From contig JAXMCJ010000026.1 of NCBI GenBank assembly GCA_046349415.1, positions 10,589-74,588 of the forward strand: DNA of 64,000 nt. The letters run 5' to 3'. Positions 1 to 8,429 of the stretch are shown here, one piece after another (the stretch's first letter is position 1; each line of letters opens with the position of its first letter). The notes under the pieces were generated by a model, which was given only the letters and a program-made list of their open reading frames with translations, made no database searches and was not told the DNA's origin. A program made the position numbers and the translations under genes. The stretch is from Benzoatithermus sp046349415 (GTDB lineage Bacteria; Pseudomonadota; Alphaproteobacteria; Geminicoccales; Geminicoccaceae).

Positions 1-700
1 CGCCGTCGAGCAAGGCTGCGCCGCCGCGCGCGTAGACGGTCGTGACACCTCGGGGGCCGAAGTTCACCGAGACGTCGAGCTGCTGCGCGAGATCGTCCAG
101 CAGCCGGTCGCGGCTGTCGAGAAGGTCCGGAGTCGCGCCGTTGTGCGTCAGAGCCTCGTTGATGTCGGCGAGTCGGGCGAGCGTTGCGTTGGCGCTGGTG
201 ACCGTATCGGCTATTTGGCCATCGACCTCGCGCCGCATGGCTTGCACTTCGCTGCCCGCCCCGCTGATCGCACGCGCCAGACCCTCGCCGGCGCCGAGCA
301 GGCCGGCGCCGAGTCCCGCCTCCTCGGGTCCGGCCGCCAGGGCCTCGGCCGCGGTCGCGAGGTCCGTCAGGCGCGCCGACAAGCCCTGCGATGCATCGCC
401 CGGTGCGCCGAGTATGCGATCCTGGATCTGTTGGTGGATCGTGTCGAGGGCGTCGCTGCGCCCGACCCGGCTCGCCTGGTCGCGCGCTCGCGCCGTGAGC
501 AGATCGTCGACCGCGCGCGTCGTCGGCAGGCTGCGTGCGCCGGCGCCGCGACCGGCGAGCACGACCGACTCCTGCTGCGCCACCTGCCGCGAATAGCCGG
601 CGGTGTTGGCGTTCGCGACGTTGTTGGAGGTGACGGCCAGGGCGTTCTGTGCGACAGCGAGGCCACTAAGCGCGTTGGAGAGGACGGCATTCAGCGACAT
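1..700 (-). CDS. flgK: Flagellar hook-associated protein 1 FlgK (N-terminal part, runs off the window)
   Basis: FlgK is the hook-filament junction protein exported by the flagellar type III system. Reading leftward from an ATG at 700-698, the frame stays open to the window edge (about 233 residues). The N-terminus has the flagellar rod/hook signature: MSLNAVLSNALSGLAVAQ, then the NNVANANTAGYSRQ stretch near residues 30-45 typical of FlgK. The PGDASQGLSARLTD region further on also fits FlgK. A strong AGGAGG-like site lies just upstream. It is the last visible gene of the leftward flgI-flgJ-flgN-like-flgK series; flgL is expected beyond the edge. Confidence 0.93.
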   Translation of the reverse strand, partial: MSLNAVLSNALSGLAVAQNALAVTSNNVANANTAGYSRQVAQQESVVLAGRGAGARSLPTTRAVDDLLTARARDQASRVGRSDALDTIHQQIQDRILGAPGDASQGLSARLTDLATAAEALAAGPEEAGLGAGLLGAGEGLARAISGAGSEVQAMRREVDGQIADTVTSANATLARLADINEALTHNGATPDLLDSRDRLLDDLAQQLDVSVNFGPRGVTTVYARGGAALLDG

Positions 701-709
701 GGCGGCCTC

Positions 710-1135
710 CTAGCAGCGCCGGTCGAAGGCGATGGCGACGACTCGGGCCGCGCCGCCGACCGGAGCTGCTCCATCGGCGTAGCGCACCGCCGGCTCGGCA
801 CCGAGCTCCTGGCCTAATGCCTGCACCAGCGCTTCCACGAGGCCGTGCGCATTCCTGAGCCGCTCGGTGTTGGCTCGCGCGGAGCGCTGGAACTCGCGCA
901 TCCGCTCCTCGAGCAGGCGCCGTGCCGCGTCGTCGAGAGCGGCCAGCACGTCGGGCATCTCGCGCAGGCGGCGCAGCTCGCGCTCGAAGTGCATGGCGAG
1001 CGCCGACTTCTCGGCCTGCAGCTCGCGCAGCCGTGCCAGCTTGAGATCGCGCAGCAGACCGTTTTCCGTCCGCATCACCTCCTGCAGCTGGCCCATCAAG
1101 GCGAGAAGCACGGCGACCCGCGATTCGGCGCTCAT
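710..1135 (-). CDS. FlgN-like flagellar export chaperone
   Basis: A 141-residue, mostly helical, charged protein with heptad-like leucines across residues 1-115 (for example LLALMGQLQEVM and LLEERMREFQRSA). This is the architecture of FlgN, the cytosolic chaperone that keeps FlgK and FlgL soluble before export. FlgN sequences diverge strongly, so the assignment leans on position: it lies 9 nt before flgK and overlaps the end of the rod-binding gene by 4 nt (ATGA type, 1132-1135). The overlap and spacing indicate translational coupling within the flagellar operon. No enzymatic motif is visible. Confidence 0.72.
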   Translation of the reverse strand: MSAESRVAVLLALMGQLQEVMRTENGLLRDLKLARLRELQAEKSALAMHFERELRRLREMPDVLAALDDAARRLLEERMREFQRSARANTERLRNAHGLVEALVQALGQELGAEPAVRYADGAAPVGGAARVVAIAFDRRC

Positions 1136-1416
1136 CGGACCTCCTGTGCTCGCATGAGCTGCCGCAGCACCGCATCCGCCACACCGATGCCGCCCTTGCG
1201 GCTGATCAGCCGCCCATACTCGTCGCGCAGCATCGACCCGAACGGATCGTCGGCCCCGCCCAGGGGACCGTCGGAGCTGAGGCCGGCCGTCATGCCAGCC
1301 AGCATCTGGCCAACCAGGACGGCCTCGAACTCGGCCGCGGCGCGGCGCATCGCGGCCACGCGCGGCTCGGAGGCCGGCTCGCTGGGGGTAGTGGCGATGG
1401 CGTCCGTGCGCGACAT
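1132..1416 (-). CDS. flgJ: Rod-binding protein FlgJ, single-domain form
   Basis: A 94-residue protein matching only the N-terminal rod-binding domain of FlgJ: the AAAEFEAVLVGQMLAGM stretch (residues 26-42), a PLGGADDPFGSMLRDEYGRL region, and GGIGVADAVLRQLM at the C-terminus. The peptidoglycan hydrolase domain of enterobacterial FlgJ is absent, which is usual in alphaproteobacteria. It helps assemble the rod through the periplasm. The ATG at 1416-1414 overlaps the flgI stop by one base (TGATG), so the two are probably coupled. A longer reading of this frame upstream would only shadow flgI. Confidence 0.88.
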   Translation of the reverse strand: MSRTDAIATTPSEPASEPRVAAMRRAAAEFEAVLVGQMLAGMTAGLSSDGPLGGADDPFGSMLRDEYGRLISRKGGIGVADAVLRQLMRAQEVR

Positions 1417-2552
1417 CAGATGATCTCGATCTCGGCCTGCAGGGCGCCGGCCGCCTTGATGGCCTGCAGGATCCCGATCAGGTCGCGGGGACCGACGCCG
1501 AGCGCGTTCAGGCCGTCGACGAGATCCTTGAGGGTGACGCCGGGCTCCAGCGCGACCATGCGGTTCTGGGATTGATCGTCGACCTGGATCTCCGTGCGCG
1601 GCACCTCCACGGTGCGTCCGTCGGCGAACGGATTGGGCTGGGAGACCTGCGGCGTCTCGGTGATCCGCACCGTCAGATTGCCCTGCGCCACGGCGACGCG
1701 GCTGACCTGCACGTTCTCGCCCATGACGATGATCCCGGAGCTCTCGTCGATCACGATGCGGGCGGCGGTGTCGGGCTCGATCGGCAGCTGCTCGATCTCG
1801 CCGAGCAGCTGGGCGATGCGGCCGCGATAGGCGGGCGGCACGGGCAGCGCCACCGTGGCGGAGTCGATCGCCCGAGCCGTCGCACCGCCCACCAGCTCGT
1901 TCAGTGCACCGGCGATACGCTCGGCGGTGGTGAAGTCGGGATTGCGCAATGCCAGCCGGACCTGGGTCAGCTCGTCGAGCGCGAACTGAACCTCGCGCTC
2001 GACGATGGCGCCCGCCGGAATTCGCGCGGCGGTCGGCACGCCGCGCGTCACGGTCTCGGCATCCCCCCTGGCCTCGAAGCCACTCACGCTGAGCGGGCCC
2101 TGAGCCACCGCATAGGCTTCGCCATCGGCACCGAGCAGAGGGGTGACCAGGAGGGTGCCCCCGAGCAGCGACTTGGAATCGCCGAGCGAGCTGACCGCGA
2201 CATCGATACGGCTGCCCTGGCGGGCGAAGGGGGGCAGGGTCGCCGTGACCATCACCGCGGCGACGTTCTTGGTGTTCAGGGCATTGCCGCGGGTGCTCAC
2301 TCCCAGACGCTCGAGCATCGCGACCAGGCTCTCTTGCGTGAACATCGAGTTGCGCAGGCTGTCGCCGGTGCCGTTCAGACCGACCACCAGGCCGTAGCCG
2401 ACCAGCATGTTGGTCCGCACGCCCTCGAAATCGGCGATGTCCTTGACCCTCGACGCGGCGAATGCCGGCTGGACATGAAGCGCCAGCGCCAGCAGGGCCA
2501 CCACGCCGAGCCATGCGGCTGAACCGCCGAGCCATACGGTCGATCTGCACAT
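1416..2552 (-). CDS. flgI: Flagellar P-ring protein FlgI
   Basis: FlgI forms the periplasmic P-ring around the rod. From the ATG at 2552-2550 the product is 378 residues. It begins with a signal peptide (hydrophobic core GVVALLALALHV, probable cleavage after AFA near residue 32) and continues with the family start SRVKDIADFEGVRTN and VGYGLVVGLNGTGD. The C-terminus has GVTLKDLVDGLNALGVGPRD and IGILQAIKAAGALQAE, also diagnostic. The frame stays open upstream, but only this start gives a sensible signal peptide and the usual length. It is the first visible gene of the leftward flagellar series and is divergent from fliX. Confidence 0.95.
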   Translation of the reverse strand: MCRSTVWLGGSAAWLGVVALLALALHVQPAFAASRVKDIADFEGVRTNMLVGYGLVVGLNGTGDSLRNSMFTQESLVAMLERLGVSTRGNALNTKNVAAVMVTATLPPFARQGSRIDVAVSSLGDSKSLLGGTLLVTPLLGADGEAYAVAQGPLSVSGFEARGDAETVTRGVPTAARIPAGAIVEREVQFALDELTQVRLALRNPDFTTAERIAGALNELVGGATARAIDSATVALPVPPAYRGRIAQLLGEIEQLPIEPDTAARIVIDESSGIIVMGENVQVSRVAVAQGNLTVRITETPQVSQPNPFADGRTVEVPRTEIQVDDQSQNRMVALEPGVTLKDLVDGLNALGVGPRDLIGILQAIKAAGALQAEIEII

Positions 2553-2572
2553 GCCCGCATTGTCGCCGCTGC

Positions 2573-2582
2573 CGGTTAACCG
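2573..2582. promoter_or_regulatory. Short palindrome between divergent flgI and fliX
   Basis: CGGTTAACCG is a perfect 10-bp palindrome in the 93-bp gap between the flgI and fliX starts. In Caulobacter this type of gap carries class II flagellar control sites, but no clear sigma-54 (GG-N10-GC) element was found. Function as an operator is a guess. Confidence 0.25.
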
Positions 2583-2645
2583 ATCGTTGAGCAGCCGGGG
2601 CGACACTGCGACGACCCCGTGGCGATCAATGTGAGAGGTCGAGCC

Positions 2646-3047
2646 ATGCGCGTGACGAGCGCCACCGGACCGCCCGTATCCGAAACCCGGTCCAGGCGGC
2701 ATGCCGACGCGACGACCGCGTTCTCGCTGGCAAGACCGGCGAGCGCGGCATCCGGCAGCATCGGCGCCGCGACATTGGGGTTGCTGGCTCTGCAGGATCT
2801 GCCCGCCACCGGCTCGGAGCGGCGCCGACGCGCCGTCCGGCGCGGCAGGTCCCTGCTCGAGCGCCTTGCCGAGGTGCAGGCAGCACTGCTGTCGGAGATT
2901 GCTTCGGCCGAGCCCCTGCGTCGGCTCCGGTTGGAGCTGGACTGCGCTGGAGACGCCGAGCTGGACGTCGCGGCGGCAGCGGTGATCCGGGCGATCGAGG
3001 TTCGCTGCGCCGTGGAGCTGGCCAAGGCCGACCTCCCGTCTCGATGA
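2646..3047 (+). CDS. fliX: Flagellar assembly regulator FliX
   Basis: FliX is an alphaproteobacterial trans-acting flagellar assembly factor; in Caulobacter it works with FlbD to couple basal-body assembly to class III gene expression. The 133-residue product starts MRVTSATGPPVSETR and carries the family core: a small-residue stretch ending LLALQDL, the basic ERRRRAVRRGRSLLERL (about residues 67-82), and IEVRCAVELAK at the C-terminus. It is divergent from flgI, as in other alphaproteobacteria. An in-frame ATG at 2619 exists, but 2646 fits the family N-terminus better. Confidence 0.85.
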   Translation: MRVTSATGPPVSETRSRRHADATTAFSLARPASAASGSIGAATLGLLALQDLPATGSERRRRAVRRGRSLLERLAEVQAALLSEIASAEPLRRLRLELDCAGDAELDVAAAAVIRAIEVRCAVELAKADLPSR

Positions 3048-3191
3048 GGCCGGCACGGTTGCCGCACGATGTCGCAGCCGACGACGCGAGCGAGACAGCG
3101 AAGGCCGTTCGACCCAATCTTACAGCTGCGATCGGGCGGTCGGGCACAACGACCGGCACGGGCATCGGTTGGATTCCGCGGACGGGATGGG

Positions 3192-4649
3192 ATGAACAGC
3201 GAGGTCTTGCACGGCGAGGAGGCACTGTCCCGCTCCGAGCAACGCGCCTCGCCGCTCTATGCCGGCCGCGTCGAGGTCTACGCCAAAGCGGTGCGTGGCC
3301 ATTTCCGGACGATCAAGTGGGCGGCGCTCGCGGTGCTGCTCGCCATCTACTACGTGACGCCATGGCTGCGCTGGGACCGCGGGCCCGGGGCGCCGAATCA
3401 AGCCGTGCTCGCCGACATGGCGGGCGGCAAGCTCTATTTCTTCGGGATCGAGATCTGGCCGCAGGAGGTCTACTTCCTGACCGGCATCCTGATCCTTGCC
3501 GCGTTCGGGCTGTTCCTCGCCACCTCGCTGTTCGGGCGCCTCTGGTGTGGCTTCGCTTGCCCGCAGACCGTCTGGACCGACCTGTTCATGCAGGTGGAGC
3601 GCTGGATCGAGGGCGACCGGGCCGAGCGGATGCGGTTCGACAAGGCGCCCTGGACCGTCGCCAAATGGCGCAAGCGAGTGCTGAAGCATGCCGTCTGGCT
3701 GCTGATCGCTTTCCTCACCGGCGGCGCCTGGATCATGTACTTCCGCGATGCGCCGACCGTGGTCGGCGAGTTCTTCACCGGCCAGGCCGAGGGGGCCGTC
3801 TACTTCTTCGTCTTCCTGTTCACCGCGACCACCTATCTTTTGGCCGGGATGGCCCGCGAGCAGGTCTGCACCTACATGTGCCCGTGGCCGCGCATCCAGG
3901 GTGCCCTGGTCGACCGCGATACCATGGCGGTGACCTACGAGGCGTGGCGCGGCGAGCCGCGCGGCAAGTACCGTAAGGGCGAGAGCTTCGCGGGCCGCGG
4001 CGACTGTATCGACTGCCGCCAGTGCGTCGCCGTGTGCCCGATGGGCATCGACATCCGCGACGGCTTCCAGCTGGAGTGCATCGGCTGCGGCCTGTGCATC
4101 GACGCCTGCGACGATGTGATGACCCGAATCGGGCGGCCGCCCCGCCTGATCGCCTACGACAGCGAGCGCAATCAGGAGCTGCGCAGCGCCGGGCAACCCT
4201 CTCTTTACCGCATCTTCCGGCCACGCACGCTGCTCTATGTCGCGATCATCGTGGTGGCTGGGCTCATCATGCTGAGCGTCCTGCTGCTGCGCTCGGACAT
4301 CGACGTCAATGTGCTTCCGGACCGCAATCCGCTGTTCGTCACCATGACCGACGGCAGCATCCGCAACGGCTATACGATCCGGGTGATGAACAAGGAGCAT
4401 GCGGTCAAGAGCTACGAGCTTGGCACGGCGGACGGCTCGGCCCGTCTTGCGGTTCAAGGCGTCGAGGGCGGCGGGCCGGCGGTGCCATTGAGCGCGCCTC
4501 CGGACGGGGTCGCGACCTATCACGTGTTCGTCCAGCTGCCGCGCAGCGAGGTGCACGGCGAGCAGAACGAGCTCGAATTGACCCTCAAGGACCTCGATAC
4601 CGGGAGGGTCACCACCTACGGCACGATATTCCGAGGCCCCAAGCGATGA
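3192..4649 (+). CDS. ccoG: Cytochrome c oxidase accessory protein CcoG (FixG/RdxA family)
   Basis: CcoG is a membrane cupric reductase used in maturation of cbb3-type oxidase. From the ATG at 3192 the product is 485 residues, the family length. It has transmembrane segments near residues 39-57, 87-110, 160-180, 195-215 and about 340-360. An early membrane CGFACPQTVW motif and a CTYMCPWPRIQG motif are followed by two ferredoxin-like clusters, CIDCRQCVAVCP (from about residue 272) and CIGCGLCIDAC (from about 296). The C-terminal immunoglobulin-like part is periplasmic. Its stop overlaps ccoH (ATGA). It heads ccoGHIS; no ccoNOQP precedes it. Confidence 0.95.
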   Translation: MNSEVLHGEEALSRSEQRASPLYAGRVEVYAKAVRGHFRTIKWAALAVLLAIYYVTPWLRWDRGPGAPNQAVLADMAGGKLYFFGIEIWPQEVYFLTGILILAAFGLFLATSLFGRLWCGFACPQTVWTDLFMQVERWIEGDRAERMRFDKAPWTVAKWRKRVLKHAVWLLIAFLTGGAWIMYFRDAPTVVGEFFTGQAEGAVYFFVFLFTATTYLLAGMAREQVCTYMCPWPRIQGALVDRDTMAVTYEAWRGEPRGKYRKGESFAGRGDCIDCRQCVAVCPMGIDIRDGFQLECIGCGLCIDACDDVMTRIGRPPRLIAYDSERNQELRSAGQPSLYRIFRPRTLLYVAIIVVAGLIMLSVLLLRSDIDVNVLPDRNPLFVTMTDGSIRNGYTIRVMNKEHAVKSYELGTADGSARLAVQGVEGGGPAVPLSAPPDGVATYHVFVQLPRSEVHGEQNELELTLKDLDTGRVTTYGTIFRGPKR

Positions 4650-5137
4650 GCGCGGCCATGCCGGCACCGCTGAGCCGCGGGCGCTGGATTCCCTGGCTGT
4701 TTGTTGGGCTGTTCCTGCTGGTCTTTGCCGTGAACGGCGTGATGATCTGGTACGCGCTCAGTTCCTGGACAGGCCTCGCCGCCAATGAGGCCTATGACCA
4801 GGGGCTGACCTACAACCGGAATCTTGCGGCGGCAGCGCGTCAGGCGCAGCTCGGCTGGCGCCCGCAGCTGACCGTCCGGACTGCTGGCGACGGCGCCGAG
4901 GTGGAGCTGGCGGTCGTCGATGCCGAGACGCGGCCGGTCACCGACGCTACCGTCGTGGTCGACTTCGAGCGCCCCACCTTTGAAGGTGCCGATTTCGCCG
5001 TGGCGCTGGGCGCGTTCGCCCCGGGACAGTATCGCGCTCGGGTGGCAGCGCCGCAGCCCGGGGTCTGGAATCTGCACGCCACCATCCGCCGGGGCGCGGA
5101 TCTGTTCGTCCATGAGCAGCGCATCGTCCTGCCCTGA
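4646..5137 (+). CDS. ccoH: cbb3 oxidase assembly protein CcoH (FixH)
   Basis: A 163-residue protein with one N-terminal transmembrane helix (PWLFVGLFLLVFAVNGVMIW, about residues 15-34) followed by NEAYDQGLTYNRNLAAA, the conserved opening of FixH/CcoH periplasmic domains. A beta-rich domain ends in WNLHATIRRGADLF. CcoH is a single-span protein needed for stable cbb3 oxidase assembly. The ATG at 4646 overlaps the ccoG stop by 4 nt, and ccoI begins 3 nt after its stop, so the three are surely co-translated. Confidence 0.9.
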   Translation: MSAAMPAPLSRGRWIPWLFVGLFLLVFAVNGVMIWYALSSWTGLAANEAYDQGLTYNRNLAAAARQAQLGWRPQLTVRTAGDGAEVELAVVDAETRPVTDATVVVDFERPTFEGADFAVALGAFAPGQYRARVAAPQPGVWNLHATIRRGADLFVHEQRIVLP

Positions 5138-5140
5138 GCC

Positions 5141-7366
5141 ATGAGCAGCGTCGCCGCCGCCGCGTCGTCGGGCACGGACCGCGAGGGCCTCGCTGCCGGA
5201 CCCGGCCTGGACGTGATGCCGTTCGTGCGCCGCGACGGACCGGATGGCGCCAATGTTCTGCACCTGCTCGTGGAAGGCGTGCACTGCGGCGCCTGTGTGC
5301 GCAAGATCGAGCGGCGTCTGGCGCGCGAGCCCGACCTGCTGGCGGGACGGGTCAATCTCACCACCCGTCGGCTGACCCTGCGCTGGAACGGCGAGACCAC
5401 CCGGGGCAGCGGCTTCGCCGAGGCGGTGGCCGACCTGGGCTATCGGGTCGCGCCGTTCGACCCGGATCGCCTGCAGGCACTCGACGATCGCTCCGAGCGG
5501 GAGCTGTTGCGCTGCCTCGCCGTGGCCGGCTTCGCCGCCAGCAACGTCATGCTGCTCGCCGTCTCTGTCTGGGCGGGTCACGTCTCGGGCATGGGCGCGG
5601 CCACGCGCGAGCTCCTGCATTGGTTCGAGGCCCTGATCGCCTTGCCGGCGATCGCCTATGCCGGGCGGCCCTTCTTTCGCTCGGCGGCGGCGGCGGTGCG
5701 CGCCGGGCGGACCAACATGGACGTCCCGATCTCGCTCGCCGTGATCCTCGCGCCGGCCATGAGCCTCGTGGAAACCATCCGTGGCGGCGAGCATGCCTAC
5801 TTCGACAGCGCCATCACGCTTCTCTTCTTCCTGCTGATCGGCCGCTATCTCGACCAGCGGGCGCGCGGGAGCGCGCGCTCGGCGGCGGAGCGGTTGCTGG
5901 CGCTCGGCGCGGGCTCGGCGAGCCTGGTGCTGCCGGACGGCACCATCCGCTCCGTGCGCCCCGAGCAGCTCGAGGCCGGGCAGGAGATCCTCGTCGCCAC
6001 CGGCGAGCGCATCGCCGCCGACGGCGCGGTGAGCAGCGGCGGCGGCGATCTGGACACCAGCCTGATCACCGGGGAATCGCTGCCGCAAAGGGTCGTCGTC
6101 GGCCAGCGGGTGTTCGCCGGCACGATCAATCTCGGTGCGCCGTTGCGCATCATGGTCCGGGCGGTCGGCGAGGGCACCCTGCTCGCCGAGATCGTCAGGC
6201 TGATGGAGCTGGCCGAGCAGCGACGCTCGCGCTTCGTGGCATTGGCGGACCGGATCGCTCGCGCCTATGCGCCGGTGGTCCACACGCTGGCACTGGCCAC
6301 CTTTCTCGGCTGGACCCTGAGCGGCGGCGCTGGCTGGCAGACCGCCCTGCTCTACGCGATCGCCGTGCTGATCATCACCTGCCCGTGCGCCCTCGGCCTC
6401 GCGGTGCCGGCGGTGCAGGTGCTGGCCAGCGGTCGTCTGATGCGGCGTGGAACCCTGCTGAAGTCGGCGACGGCGTTGGAGCGCTTCGCGCGCGTCGACA
6501 CGGTCGTGTTCGACAAGACCGGGACGCTCACCGAGGGGCACCCCGTGCTGCTGCCCGGTGCCGCCGAGGGCGAGCTTGTCGCGGCGGCCGGGATCGCTCG
6601 TGCCTCGCGCCATCCGCTTGCCCGCGCGCTCGCGGTCGCCGCACCCCAGGCGCGCCCGGTTCCCGGGGTCGAGGAGCTGCCGGGTCTCGGCCTGCGCCTC
6701 GAAACACCGGAAGGCGAGTACCGTCTGGGCCGCCGCGACTGGGCTGCGGGCGTGGCGGACGACGACGCGGCCGGGCCGGAGCTCTGGCTCGCGCGTCCGG
6801 GGACCCCGCCGACGCGCTTCGGCTTCGGCGACCGGTTGCGCGAGGATGCCGGCAACGTCGTGCGCGAGCTGCAGCGGCGCGGCTATCGCGTCCTGCTGCT
6901 GTCCGGCGACCGGACGGCGACCGTGCGCGCCGTGGCCGCCGAGCTCGCCATTGAGGATTGGCAGGGCGGCTGCGCGCCCGGGGACAAGGTCGCCCGGCTC
7001 GAGGCCTTGGCAGCCGAGGGGCGACGGGTGCTCATGGTCGGCGACGGGCTCAACGATGCCCCGGCTCTCGCGGCGGCTTACGTCTCGCTCTCTCCGGCCT
7101 CGGCCGTCGACATCGCGCAGACCGCGGCAGATGCGGTGTTCCAGGGGGCGAGGCTCGCGCCCGTGCTCGAGGTAATCGAGGTGGCGCGCCGCGCGGAGCG
7201 TCTGGTGCGCCAGAACATCGGCCTGTCGCTGTGCTACAATCTGCTGGCGGTGCCTCTCGCCATCTTCGGCTTCGTGACGCCGCTCGTCGCGGCCCTGTCC
7301 ATGTCGAGCAGCTCGTTGCTGGTGGTGCTCAATTCCATGCGGCTGAGCTGGCAGCGGCGCGTCTGA
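5141..7366 (+). CDS. ccoI: Copper-translocating P-type ATPase CcoI (FixI)
   Basis: A 741-residue P1B-type ATPase that exports Cu(I) for the CuB site of cbb3 oxidase. In order: an N-terminal heavy-metal domain with GVHCGACV (Cys49, Cys52), paired transmembrane helices, the actuator TGES (about residue 310), the ion-path CPC (CPCALG, about 414), the phosphorylation site DKTGTLT (Asp about 458), the hinge GDGLNDAPAL (about 634), and two final helices. All catalytic motifs are intact. Placement between ccoH and ccoS separates it from general CopA copper-efflux pumps. Confidence 0.94.
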   Translation: MSSVAAAASSGTDREGLAAGPGLDVMPFVRRDGPDGANVLHLLVEGVHCGACVRKIERRLAREPDLLAGRVNLTTRRLTLRWNGETTRGSGFAEAVADLGYRVAPFDPDRLQALDDRSERELLRCLAVAGFAASNVMLLAVSVWAGHVSGMGAATRELLHWFEALIALPAIAYAGRPFFRSAAAAVRAGRTNMDVPISLAVILAPAMSLVETIRGGEHAYFDSAITLLFFLLIGRYLDQRARGSARSAAERLLALGAGSASLVLPDGTIRSVRPEQLEAGQEILVATGERIAADGAVSSGGGDLDTSLITGESLPQRVVVGQRVFAGTINLGAPLRIMVRAVGEGTLLAEIVRLMELAEQRRSRFVALADRIARAYAPVVHTLALATFLGWTLSGGAGWQTALLYAIAVLIITCPCALGLAVPAVQVLASGRLMRRGTLLKSATALERFARVDTVVFDKTGTLTEGHPVLLPGAAEGELVAAAGIARASRHPLARALAVAAPQARPVPGVEELPGLGLRLETPEGEYRLGRRDWAAGVADDDAAGPELWLARPGTPPTRFGFGDRLREDAGNVVRELQRRGYRVLLLSGDRTATVRAVAAELAIEDWQGGCAPGDKVARLEALAAEGRRVLMVGDGLNDAPALAAAYVSLSPASAVDIAQTAADAVFQGARLAPVLEVIEVARRAERLVRQNIGLSLCYNLLAVPLAIFGFVTPLVAALSMSSSSLLVVLNSMRLSWQRRV

Positions 7367-7370
7367 CGCC

Positions 7371-7532
7371 ATGGCCGGACTGCTCTATCTGATCCCGATT
7401 GCCTTGTTCCTGGGTCTGCTCGGTCTTGCCGCCTTCATGTGGGCGCTGCGCAGTGGTCAGTTCGACGATCTGGATGGAGCCGCGGAACGGATCCTGTTCG
7501 ACGACGAGGACGATGGACCCGCTGCGCGCTGA
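7371..7532 (+). CDS. ccoS: cbb3 oxidase maturation protein CcoS
   Basis: A small ORF of 53 codons beginning 4 nt after the ccoI stop. It encodes a single membrane helix (LLYLIPIALFLGLLGLAAF) followed by MWALRSGQFDDLDGAAERI and an acidic tail with DDEDD. The W-x-x-x-SGQFDDL motif is the hallmark of CcoS, a one-span protein needed for cofactor insertion into cbb3 oxidase. Length and position after ccoI match the family, and it completes the ccoGHIS set. Confidence 0.9.
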   Translation: MAGLLYLIPIALFLGLLGLAAFMWALRSGQFDDLDGAAERILFDDEDDGPAAR

Positions 7533-7611
7533 CGGCCCCATGTCGCGCGGGCATGAAGGCGGCGGACGGTCTTCTGGTGTCCGGGCCCATCCGGTGCGCG
7601 AGGGTTCCCTG

Positions 7612-8408
7612 ATGGCCAGCGATCCGGTCCTTGAGACTTTCCCGCTCAAGCATCTCCGGCTCGAGAACCGTATCATCAGCAGGGCACATGCGCCGTCATA
7701 TGTCGAGGACGGCAAGCCGAAGCTGCACTCCCGCCTCCATCATAAGAAGAAGGCCCAAGGCGGCTTGGCACTCGCCATGTTCGTCGGCTCGACCACCACG
7801 GCGCCGAACAGCCCGTCGGCTCTCGGCCAGATCAGCGCCGCCAGCGATGCGATCATTCCGTGGTTCCAGGAGCCCTTCGACGGCGTCCACCGTCACGCTG
7901 CTCCCTGATGTGTCAGATCACGCACATGGGCGCCTGCGACGGCGACGCCCAATGGCTTCCGACCCTGGCGCCCGGCCCGATCCGCGCGCGGCAGCACCCC
8001 TCGTCCCGAGGACGATGGAGCCGCACGGGAGCGAGCGGGTTCTCGCGCGCCATGCCGCCGACGCTGCCGTCGTGAGGACGTGCTCGACGGCCGCGAGGTG
8101 ATCGCCTGGGGCAATCGGCTGGTCGCCAGCTTCCGGAACGAGTATGTCGAGGCGAGTGTCCAGCGCGTGGTCGATCAGGTGGTCGTCGAGCACGGCAGGC
8201 TACCGGCGGACGACTCTACCATGCACTCAGGGACGGGTCGCGCAACGGCGGTGCAGTGGATGTCGAGGGCAAGGCGCGCGGCGCCCCGGAGGTGCTTCTC
8301 ACCAATCCCGCCGGATCGCACCTGCTGTATCGGATCGGGGATGCGGTCTCCACGCGGAACAACCATGCGGCGATCTACGACTCACTCAGGCTTTGTAAGG
8401 GTCTTTGA
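7612..8408 (+). pseudogene. Decayed NADH:flavin oxidoreductase, DgcA-like (dimethylglycine demethylase subunit)
   Basis: Remains of a gene of about 680 codons reduced to about 265, with several frame changes. The start (7612-7905) reads DPVLETFPLKHLRLENRI and FVGSTTTAPNSPSALGQ, the opening of DgcA-type oxidoreductases, and ends at a stop after VHRHAAP. The expected LMCQITHMG then follows in another frame (from about 7910), and TMEPHGSERVL in a third. Most of the barrel and the flavin/NADH domains are missing. The C-terminus reappears at about 8105 (NRLVASFRNEYVEASVQR, VVDQVVVEHG), shifts frame again at about 8205, and ends LYRIGDAVSTRNNHAAIYDS-LRLCKGL at the stop 8406-8408. Frameshifts plus a large internal deletion make it non-functional. 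Confidence 0.85.
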
Positions 8409-8429
8409 CCGGCGGCGGGTTCTCCGCAC

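Noticed and set aside
4616..7372. A 918-codon open frame antisense to ccoI
   Set aside because: Same GC-bias artefact; ccoI has all P-type ATPase motifs on the other strand.
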